Shown here: positions 6,602 through 11,149 of the stretch, in pieces
Layout of the letters: each line of letters starts with the position of its first letter
Position numbering within the stretch: position 1 is the stretch's first letter
DNA from: Oscillospiraceae bacterium
GTDB taxonomy: Bacteria; Bacillota; Clostridia; Oscillospirales; Acutalibacteraceae
DNA: 11,149 nucleotides
Direction: 5' to 3'
Assembly: GCA_003526845.1 (NCBI GenBank)
Contig: DPVM01000008.1
Location: 182,170 to 193,318, forward strand
Program-made: the position numbers and the translations under genes
Notes under the pieces: model-generated
Databases searched by the model: none
Told to the model about the DNA's origin: nothing
What the model saw: only the letters and a program-made list of their open reading frames with translations

Positions 6602-7108
6602 ATGTTTAAAGAAATTGCTTTTACCGATGTTAAGGAAAATGTTGTTGATTTGCTCAAAAATCAATGGGCGCTTGTTACGGCAGGTGATAAAAACGGCTTT
6701 AATCCTATGACTGTTTCTTGGGGTGCTGTCGGCGAACTTTGGGCGCAGGATATGGCTACAATTTATATCCGCCCTCAAAGATACACCGTTAAATATCTTG
6801 AAGAGCAGGATTATTTTACAATCAGCGTTTATCCGCCGGAGCTTAAAAAACAGATTCACGGCGTTTGCGGCTCAAAAAGCGGCAGAGATACCGACAAGGC
6901 AAAAGAAGCAGGCATCACACCTGTTTTTGACGAAAAAGCTCCTTATTTTAAGGAGGCAAAACTTGTTCTTGTTTGCCGCAAGGTTGCAAAGGGCGAGTTC
7001 AAACCCGAGCAGTTTATTGATAAATCAATCATTCCTGCTCAATATCCTCAAAACGATTTCCACTATATCTATTACGGTGCAATCGAAAAGGTATTGATTA
7101 ACGAATAA
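6602..7108 (+). CDS. Flavin reductase family protein (flavoredoxin-like, FMN-binding)
   Basis: A 168-residue cytosolic protein with the flavin-reductase-like FMN-binding split barrel. Family features seen: NQWALVTAGDKNGFNPMTVS (20-39), with the NPMTVSWG strand that cradles the flavin; IYIRPQRYT (54-62), with the conserved RP.RYT; FTISVYPP (72-79); and GSKSGRDTDK (90-99). Homologues of this short type act as NAD(P)H-dependent flavin reductases or as FMN electron carriers in anaerobes. The precise partner cannot be told. ATG at 6602 follows AGAGGTG (6588-6594), 7 bases spacing. It stands alone: the gpmI terminator precedes it and a weak terminator-like hairpin follows. No convincing promoter was found in the short gap 6556-6587, so limited readthrough from gpmI is possible. 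Confidence 0.88.
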   Translation: MFKEIAFTDVKENVVDLLKNQWALVTAGDKNGFNPMTVSWGAVGELWAQDMATIYIRPQRYTVKYLEEQDYFTISVYPPELKKQIHGVCGSKSGRDTDKAKEAGITPVFDEKAPYFKEAKLVLVCRKVAKGEFKPEQFIDKSIIPAQYPQNDFHYIYYGAIEKVLINE

Positions 7109-7125
7109 AACAAAATAATTTTATT

Positions 7126-7161
7126 CTCCGTCAGGATAAAGCGTCTTGGCGGAGATTTTGA
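7126..7161 (+). terminator. Probable terminator after the flavin reductase gene
   Basis: CTCCGTCA (7126-7133) pairs with TGGCGGAG (7147-7154), with one G-U pair when read as RNA. The stem can extend inward by three pairs (GGA with TCT, including a G-U pair). ATTTTGAT follows. The T run is short, so termination may be partial. It lies just before the SRP RNA promoter. Confidence 0.5.
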
Positions 7162-7171
7162 TATAAAGGTA

Positions 7172-7200
7172 TTGATTTTTAGACAGCTTTAGTGTATAAT
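7172..7200 (+). promoter_or_regulatory. Sigma-A type promoter of the SRP RNA gene
   Basis: TTGATT (7172-7177) and a perfect TATAAT (7195-7200) are separated by 17 bp. Initiation is expected at about 7207. This is among the best promoters in the window, as expected for an abundant stable RNA, and it may also feed dnaX by readthrough. Confidence 0.8.
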
Positions 7201-7206
7201 ACTTTT

Positions 7207-7365
7207 ACGAAAAGAGTGCTTTTGCGCCTTTTATGTAGCGTATGGGCCCTGTGCGACGGGATGCTACGAACCTTGTCAGGCGGGGAACCGAGCAGCAATA
7301 AGTGGATTATTCTGTGTGCCTCAGACAAGTCTGTATGCTACATAAAAGGCGCGAGGGCTTTTTTT
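7207..7365 (+). ncRNA. ffs: Signal recognition particle RNA (small, Alu-less type)
   Basis: RNA scaffold of the signal recognition particle, which binds Ffh and targets membrane proteins co-translationally. The domain IV core is unmistakable: TGTCAGG (7274-7280), the CGG-GGAA-CCG tetraloop hairpin (7281-7290), AGCAGC (7291-7296), then GTGTGCC (7314-7320). The 5' part GGGCCCTGTGCGACGGGA followed by GAACC matches the corresponding region of Bacillus subtilis scRNA. The ends close by a perfect 16-bp helix, GCGCCTTTTATGTAGC (7224-7239) with GCTACATAAAAGGCGC (7337-7352). Outside that, AAAAGAGT (7210-7217) can pair with GGCTTTTTT-type sequence (7357-7364), so the T run doubles as the 3' end. I see no Alu domain. 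Exact ends are estimates. Its place directly before dnaX matches B. subtilis scr-dnaX. A reading frame spans it but has no coding logic. Confidence 0.95.
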
Positions 7366-7393
7366 ATTGAATTGTCCTCGCGGTTTTATTTTT
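7350..7393 (+). terminator. Second hairpin and T-rich run after the SRP RNA
   Basis: CGCGAGG (7350-7356) pairs perfectly with CCTCGCG (7376-7382) around a loop that contains the SRP T run, and is followed by GTTTTATTTTT. It shares bases 7350-7352 with the closing helix of the SRP RNA, so the two folds exclude each other. The first terminator is the SRP end helix plus TTTTTTT (7359-7365). This one would act as a back-up or a regulator of readthrough into dnaX. Confidence 0.5.
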
Positions 7394-7502
7394 ATGCCGC
7401 GCGATATAAATTTGTGCTTGGGCACAATCTGTCATCGCTCTATCGGCTATAGTAGGGCGTGCGGATTACACATTTGTAGCCGGAAGGGCTGTGGAAGATA
7501 AT
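7394..7502 (+). other. dnaX leader region
   Basis: About 110 bases between the SRP RNA terminators and dnaX. It holds a small perfect hairpin, TTGTGC (7412-7417) with GCACAA (7422-7427), loop TTGG. A wider inverted repeat, CGGCTA (7444-7449) with TAGCCG (7477-7482), has a 3' arm touching the GGAAGGG near the dnaX start. No convincing promoter was found here, so dnaX may depend on readthrough from the SRP RNA promoter. Confidence 0.4.
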
Positions 7503-9200
7503 ATGTATCAGGTTTTATACAGAAAATACAGACCAAAAGTCTTTTCGGATGTTTACGGTCAGGACCATGTAACCTCCACACTTAAAAACGAAATAAAAAG
7601 CGGCAGAATTTCGCACGCTTATCTTTTCACCGGCTCACGCGGAACGGGCAAAACCACCTGCGCAAAAATCCTTGCAAAGGCTGTCAATTGCGAAAACAGC
7701 GTTGACGGCGAGCCGTGCAACGAGTGCGAAGTTTGTAATGGTATCGACAGCGGCGCGATTTATGATGTTGTCGAGATTGATGCGGCGTCAAACAACGGCG
7801 TTGACAATATCCGCAACCTGCGTGAGGAGGCTAACTACACTCCCACAAGGGGCAAATACCGTGTATATATTATTGACGAGGTGCACATGCTTTCTACGGG
7901 CGCATTCAACGCCCTGTTAAAAACGCTTGAGGAGCCGCCGGCGCATGTAATTTTTATTCTTGCAACGACCGAGGTTCACAAGCTCCCGGCAACAATTCTT
8001 TCGCGTTGCCAAAGGTTTGATTTCAAACGCATTCAGCCCGAAACAATGGCTGTCAGACTTAAGCAGGTTGCCGAACTTGAGGGTATGACTCTTGCCGACG
8101 ATGCCGCAATACTCATTGCACGCATTGCCGACGGCGCACTGCGCGACGGATTGTCTATTCTTGACCAATGCGCAGGCAGAAGCAAGGAAATAACAGCCGA
8201 GCTTGTGTCCGATGTCGCAGGGCTTGCAGGCAGAGAGGCAATGTATCAACTGTCGGACTGCATTGCGTCAAAGGATTCAAGCGGAGCAATGACGATTATC
8301 AGCGAACTTTATCAAAACAGCTATGATATGGAGCGCCTTTGCGTTGAAATGATAAGCCATTTCAGAAATTTCCTTGTTGTCAAAACAGTAAGACAGAGCA
8401 GGGAACTTATCATTTGCACCGACGATGAGTACGAAAGCATACTTGCAGGCGCAAAAAAATTCACTATCGAGGGAATACTTCATTCGCTTGATTTGTTCCA
8501 AAACACACTTGTTGCAATCAAGGGCGGAGCAACCGCTCGCATCGAGGTTGAAATGGCGTTTGCAAAACTTTGCGAGCCGAAACTCGAGGGCGATATTTCA
8601 TCGGTGCTTGACAGATTGTCAACCCTTGAAAGAGCGGTGAAAAACGGCACCGTTGCCATATCGGCACAGCCGCAGAGCGCACCTGTTCAAGAGGCGCCTA
8701 AGTCGCAGACCGTTCAAAAGCCGACAAATGTCAAGCCGGAGCCTGTTGCAAATGTAAAACGTCAATCGGAGCCGGACACCGTCAATCAACCAGAGCCGGA
8801 ACCGCCTGTTTCGCAGGAAACACCCGACGAGCCAAGCTCACCGCCTGCACCGAGCGTACAGCCGCAGGGCGACAGCGCAGTGCAGGAAGAGTTTATGCAG
8901 TGGGGCGAGTTTATGGATGTTCTTCATAAGGAGGACATTGCGCTTTACGGCGTTTTAAACGGCGCACGCGGATTTGTTCGCGGCGATTTCTTCCTTATCG
9001 ACAGCCCCAATCAGACAGTCAGGGAGTTTATCAAAATTTCTACTCATTCAAAGGCTGTCAAAAAGGCATTGTTTGAGGTGACGGGCAAGCAGTATAAGCT
9101 CGGACTTTTCAAAAACAAATCGACCGAAAATGTTCAGCGCGACCCGCTTGAAAATTTCATTTCACAAGCGCAGCACGCTATAAATATTGATTTTAAATAA
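7503..9200 (+). CDS. dnaX: DNA polymerase III subunit gamma/tau (clamp loader ATPase)
   Basis: ATPase of the clamp loader that opens the beta clamp and tethers polymerases at the fork. From ATG 7503 the protein is 565 residues: AAA+ domain with Walker A GSRGTGKTT (44-52), zinc module cysteines 63, 72, 75 and 78, Walker B IIDEVH (123-128), sensor 1 ATT (154-156), arginine finger in ILSRC (165-169), and LRD (213-215) as sensor 2. The collar domain ends near residue 360-370, followed by a Pro/Gln/Glu-rich linker to about 460 and a C-terminal domain (EEFMQWGEFMDVLHKEDIAL onward). MYQVLYRKYRP aligns with the start of known DnaX proteins, favouring 7503. The in-frame GTG at 7491 would add four residues. 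It heads the dnaX-ybaB-recR-smpB series, with an 18-base gap to ybaB. An A7 run at codons 317-319 followed by a hairpin suggests possible -1 frameshifting. Confidence 0.97.
   Translation: MYQVLYRKYRPKVFSDVYGQDHVTSTLKNEIKSGRISHAYLFTGSRGTGKTTCAKILAKAVNCENSVDGEPCNECEVCNGIDSGAIYDVVEIDAASNNGVDNIRNLREEANYTPTRGKYRVYIIDEVHMLSTGAFNALLKTLEEPPAHVIFILATTEVHKLPATILSRCQRFDFKRIQPETMAVRLKQVAELEGMTLADDAAILIARIADGALRDGLSILDQCAGRSKEITAELVSDVAGLAGREAMYQLSDCIASKDSSGAMTIISELYQNSYDMERLCVEMISHFRNFLVVKTVRQSRELIICTDDEYESILAGAKKFTIEGILHSLDLFQNTLVAIKGGATARIEVEMAFAKLCEPKLEGDISSVLDRLSTLERAVKNGTVAISAQPQSAPVQEAPKSQTVQKPTNVKPEPVANVKRQSEPDTVNQPEPEPPVSQETPDEPSSPPAPSVQPQGDSAVQEEFMQWGEFMDVLHKEDIALYGVLNGARGFVRGDFFLIDSPNQTVREFIKISTHSKAVKKALFEVTGKQYKLGLFKNKSTENVQRDPLENFISQAQHAINIDFK
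8453..8492 (+). promoter_or_regulatory. Candidate -1 ribosomal frameshift signal in dnaX
   Basis: The reading frame contains GCA AAA AAA TTC, giving the slippery heptamer A AAA AAA at 8453-8459. Six bases later a stem begins: 8466-8471 with 8487-8492 (one G-U pair when read as RNA), a G-G mismatch, then 8473-8476 with 8482-8485, loop ACTTC. In the -1 frame ten codons follow before TGA at 8489-8491, giving a product of about 329 residues. The layout matches known -1 signals, but the stem is AT-rich and the site lies within the collar domain, earlier than in E. coli dnaX. Confidence 0.35.
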
Positions 9201-9218
9201 CCTAAAAGGAGAATAAAA

Positions 9219-9566
9219 ATGAAAGCAAGACTTCCAAAAGGATACGGTGGCGGCGGACCGCAAAATATGCAGCAAATGCTCAAGCAGGCTCAAAAAATGC
9301 AAGCCGAAATTGAAGCAAAGCAGGCTGAACTTCAAGAAAAGGAATATGTTGTTTCTTCCGGCGGCGGAATGGTTGAAGTTACCGTTACCGGCAAGCACGA
9401 GGTTAAGGCAATCGGCATCAACCCCGAAGTTGTTGACCCGGAGGATGTAGAAATGCTTGAGGATATGCTTGTTGCCGCTCTTAACGAGGCAAACCGTAAA
9501 ATTGACGAAGAGGCAGAGCGCGAAATCGATGGAGTAACCGGCGGACTCAACATTCCGGGACTTTAA
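9219..9566 (+). CDS. ybaB: YbaB/EbfC family nucleoid-associated protein
   Basis: A 115-residue DNA-binding protein that forms tweezer-shaped dimers and associates with the nucleoid. It is encoded between dnaX and recR in a very wide range of bacteria. Features: a basic, Gly-rich start (KARLPKGYGGGGP); an amphipathic N-terminal helix (MQQMLKQAQKMQAEIEAKQA, residues 17-36); the central strands with SSGGGMVEVTVTGKHEVKAI (46-65); INPEVVDPEDVEMLEDMLVA (67-86) and helix AALNEANRKIDEE; and a Gly-containing end (GVTGGLNIPGL). The ATG at 9219 follows AAAAGGAGAA with about 6 bases spacing, one of the best ribosome-binding sites in the window. It lies 18 bases after dnaX and is co-transcribed with it. 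Also called yaaK in Bacillus. Confidence 0.95.
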   Translation: MKARLPKGYGGGGPQNMQQMLKQAQKMQAEIEAKQAELQEKEYVVSSGGGMVEVTVTGKHEVKAIGINPEVVDPEDVEMLEDMLVAALNEANRKIDEEAEREIDGVTGGLNIPGL

Positions 9567-9621
9567 TATTTAAAAAATCAACCGATTAAATTATATTGCC
9601 TGAAAGGCTGTGGTGATTAAA

Positions 9622-10221
9622 ATGGCATATAATCTTGCGCCGCTTCAAAACTTAATAGACCAGTTTGAGCGTATGCAGGGTATAGGCCACAAAACGGCGC
9701 AGAGAATGGCGTTTTATGTGCTTGGTTTGTCCGACAAAGAGGCAAACGATTTTGCAAAAGCCATAACCGATGCGCACACAAAAATCAGGCAGTGCAAAAT
9801 TTGCTGTGATTTGGCGGATGACGAGCTTTGCCCGATATGCAAATCAAACACGCGCGACAAAAGTGTGATTTGCGTTGTTGAGGACCCTCGCGATGTCGCC
9901 GCAATCGAGCGCACGCACGAATATAACGGCACATATCATGTGCTCCACGGTGCAATTTCGCCGATGGATAATATCGGTCCCGACCAAATCAGAATTAAAG
10001 AGCTGCTTGCAAGGCTCAATGACGGCACGGTTGAGGAGGTCATTATGGCTACCAACCCGACTGTCGAGGGCGAGGCAACGGCAATGTATATTTCCCGTCT
10101 GCTTAAACCGATGGGCATTACGGTCAGCCGCCTTGCATACGGCGTGCCGGTCGGTGCCGATCTTGAATATGCGGATGAGGTGACGCTCGGCAGGGCGTTG
10201 GAGGGCAGAAGCCTTATTTAA
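9622..10221 (+). CDS. recR: Recombination mediator protein RecR
   Basis: Acts with RecF and RecO to load RecA onto SSB-coated single-stranded DNA during gap repair. From ATG 9622 it has 199 residues, the usual length. Domains in order: helix-hairpin-helix with MQGIGHKTAQR (18-28), a zinc finger with Cys58, Cys61, Cys70 and Cys73 (CKIC...CPIC), the TOPRIM domain starting SVICVVEDPRDVAAIE (81-96), and the C-terminal segment YGVPVGADLEYADEVTLGRA (173-192). Two in-frame GTG codons (9610, 9613) precede the ATG. The ATG is favoured because homologues begin just before this point and GGTG (9612-9615) is spaced 6 bases from it. The gap to ybaB is 55 bases without a clear terminator or promoter. It follows ybaB as in most bacteria. 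Confidence 0.97.
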   Translation: MAYNLAPLQNLIDQFERMQGIGHKTAQRMAFYVLGLSDKEANDFAKAITDAHTKIRQCKICCDLADDELCPICKSNTRDKSVICVVEDPRDVAAIERTHEYNGTYHVLHGAISPMDNIGPDQIRIKELLARLNDGTVEEVIMATNPTVEGEATAMYISRLLKPMGITVSRLAYGVPVGADLEYADEVTLGRALEGRSLI

Positions 10222-10239
10222 ACGAAAGGGGTGACAGGC

Positions 10240-10698
10240 TTGGCTGAGAAATTTCAAATTATAGCAAAAAACAGAAAAGCCTATCACGACTATTTTGTTT
10301 TGGAAACCTACGAGGCAGGAATAGAGCTTTACGGCACGGAGATTAAATCAATCCGCGCCGGCAGAGTCAATCTTAAGGACTCGTTTTGCAGTGTTGACGA
10401 CGGCGAAATGTTTGCAATCGGTATGCATATTTCACCTTACGAGCAGGGTAATCGCTTTAATCGCGACCCGTTGCGCAAAAAACGCCTATTGCTCCATAAG
10501 CGCGAAATTATGAAGCTTTTCGGCGAAAGTCAGCAGCAGGGATTGTCTATTATTCCGCTCGAGCTTTATATAAAAAAAGGCAGAGCAAAGCTCCAAATCG
10601 GGCTTTGCAAGGGCAAAAAGCTCTATGATAAGCGCGCTGTTGAGGCAAAAAAGGTTGCAAACAGATCGATTGAGCGAGAGCTTAAGCAAAGATATTAA
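10240..10698 (+). CDS. smpB: SsrA-binding protein SmpB (TTG start)
   Basis: Binds the tRNA-like domain of tmRNA and brings it to stalled ribosomes for trans-translation. At 152 residues it has the normal length. Conserved parts: NRKAYHDYFVLETYEAGIEL (11-30), then YGTEIKSIR (31-39); ISPYEQGNRFNRDP (64-77), then RKKRLLLHKREI (79-90), which contacts tmRNA; GLCKGKKLYDKR (121-132); and a basic C-terminal tail ending RSIERELKQRY that forms a helix in the mRNA channel. The start is TTG at 10240, because AAAGGGGTGA (10225-10234) lies 5 bases upstream and homologues begin MA.K. The GTG at 10231 lies inside that site. It starts 18 bases after recR and ends 10 bases before its partner RNA ssrA, a functional pairing of adjacent genes. 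Confidence 0.97.
   Translation: MAEKFQIIAKNRKAYHDYFVLETYEAGIELYGTEIKSIRAGRVNLKDSFCSVDDGEMFAIGMHISPYEQGNRFNRDPLRKKRLLLHKREIMKLFGESQQQGLSIIPLELYIKKGRAKLQIGLCKGKKLYDKRAVEAKKVANRSIERELKQRY
10670..10698 (+). promoter_or_regulatory. Possible ssrA promoter inside the 3' end of smpB
   Basis: TTGAGC (10670-10675) and TATTAA (10693-10698) are separated by 17 bp. The -10 includes the smpB stop codon and ends 10 bases before the mature tmRNA 5' end. Both hexamers are imperfect, so co-transcription with smpB and processing is an alternative. Confidence 0.4.
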
Positions 10699-10708
10699 AT
10701 TTAAATAT

Positions 10709-11060
10709 GGGGATGAAAGGATTTCGACAGGGTCGGTAAGTCTTGATCAGCGAGTAGCGGAGTTGCACCGCTATAAAAGTAACAACTTAAAATTAACTGA
10801 CAATAATCGTACAGTTCTTAAGGCTGCCTAAGCGCGCCTTCGTTCTCTTTAGGTAGTGCCACGGACCTTTTGAGAGCGTCGACTTAGTGGCGAACATGAA
10901 CGAAAGAGTGTCTCGGCTTTCGTCAGGTATCAGAGAATACTTTAGCGCATAGGCTGACTGCCGCCGCTGCGTGAGGGGATAACTCAAAAGACAGCCTACA
11001 CTCGTAGAGCCCTCGATAAGCCGATTTTGGACGCGGTTTCGATTACCGCCATCTCCACCA
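10709..11060 (+). ncRNA. ssrA: Transfer-messenger RNA (tmRNA)
   Basis: Rescues stalled ribosomes by acting first as an alanine tRNA and then as a short mRNA. The 5' end GGGGATG (10709-10715), followed by AAAGGATTTCGACAGG, pairs with CATCTCC near the 3' end, which finishes CACCA (11056-11060) with CCA encoded. The T arm is GCGGTTTCGATTACCGC-like (11034-11050). Pseudoknot 1 is readable: TAGCGG (10755-10760) with CCGCTA (10768-10773), and AGTTG (10761-10765) with CAACT (10783-10787). The resume codon is inferred as GAC at 10799, 11 bases beyond that pseudoknot as in E. coli. The encoded tag is DNNRTVLKAA, stop TAA at 10829-10831; with the tRNA-borne Ala the tag is ADNNRTVLKAA. The rest (10832-11030) holds the later pseudoknots. 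About 352 nt, a normal one-piece tmRNA directly after smpB. Confidence 0.96.
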
Positions 11061-11065
11061 AAAAT

Positions 11066-11097
11066 TAAGAGTACCCTTGTGGTACTCTTATATTTTT
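11066..11097 (+). terminator. Intrinsic terminator after ssrA
   Basis: TAAGAGTACC (11066-11075) pairs perfectly with GGTACTCTTA (11081-11090) around CTTGT and is followed by TATTTTT. It begins 5 bases after the tmRNA 3' end. Confidence 0.93.
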
Positions 11098-11130
11098 GCT
11101 GTGGGATGTAATCGAAACAGCCGTAAAGAA

Positions 11131-11149
11131 AACAGTCCGGTGGACTGTT
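11131..11149. repeat. Perfect inverted repeat at the window edge
   Basis: AACAGTCC (11131-11138) and GGACTGTT (11142-11149) form a perfect 8-bp stem around GGT, preceded by AAAGAA. The sequence is cut by the window end, so a following T run or a longer repeat cannot be judged. It may be a terminator for a gene on either strand or a unit of a dispersed repeat. Confidence 0.55.

Noticed and set aside
7126..7171. A riboswitch or separate small RNA between the flavin reductase gene and the SRP promoter
   Set aside because: One hairpin with a short T run explains the segment; no riboswitch consensus was recognised.
7405..7410. TATAAA as a -10 for a separate dnaX promoter
   Set aside because: No acceptable -35 lies 16-18 bases upstream (the sequence there is GGTTTT-like), so it was not called.
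7192..7452. Open reading frame of 86 codons across the SRP RNA
   Set aside because: The DNA is fully explained by the SRP RNA promoter, conserved core and closing helix; the frame has no ribosome-binding site and no protein-like features.
10625..10831. Open reading frame running from smpB into the tmRNA
   Set aside because: It is an out-of-frame overlap with smpB that happens to end in the tmRNA tag frame. Only the final ten codons are translated, through the tmRNA mechanism.

Overview
The window looks like a chromosomal segment of an anaerobic, fermentative Firmicute of the Clostridia, probably in the Oscillospiraceae/Ruminococcaceae range. That placement is an inference. It rests on a pyruvate:ferredoxin oxidoreductase end, a pgk-tpiA-gpmI glycolytic cluster, Gram-positive style ribosome-binding sites and sigma-A promoters, and an SRP RNA gene directly upstream of dnaX, the arrangement known from Bacillus subtilis (scr-dnaX-yaaK-recR). 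I see no insertion sequence, integrase, CRISPR array, phage gene or tRNA gene. This is core-genome DNA, and most points of interest are RNA-level.

Left part (1-2650): the 3' end of the pyruvate:ferredoxin oxidoreductase gene closes with a strong terminator (639-670). A small gene of unknown function (787-1089) follows, with its own near-consensus promoter and a leader hairpin. A long nested hairpin lies after it (1108-1150). A MATE-family efflux transporter (1285-2649) is encoded on the minus strand, convergent with the small gene, with its own promoter and terminator.

Middle part (2650-7160): back-to-back promoters serve the MATE gene and the glycolytic cluster pgk-tpiA-gpmI. These three genes encode the enzymes that make ATP from 1,3-bisphosphoglycerate, interconvert the triose phosphates and convert 3- to 2-phosphoglycerate. 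gapA and eno are not in the window. A terminator-like hairpin lies between tpiA and gpmI and runs into the gpmI ribosome-binding site. After the gpmI terminator comes a single flavin-reductase-like gene with its own terminator-like hairpin.

Right part (7170-11149): an information-processing block. A strong promoter drives the SRP RNA (ffs/scr). It is followed by dnaX (clamp-loader tau subunit), ybaB (nucleoid-associated protein), recR (recombination mediator), smpB and the tmRNA gene ssrA. SmpB and tmRNA form the ribosome-rescue pair and are separated by only 10 bases. A strong terminator follows ssrA, and the window ends in a perfect 8-bp inverted repeat.

The observations most worth checking are: (1) a complete -1 frameshift architecture inside dnaX (A AAA AAA heptamer, 6-nt spacer, hairpin, prompt stop in the new frame) at an unusual position; (2) a repeated 7-mer in the SRP RNA that lets a 5' hairpin form first and then be displaced; (3) a tmRNA tag inferred to end in LKAA instead of the usual LAA; (4) the attenuator-like element before gpmI.
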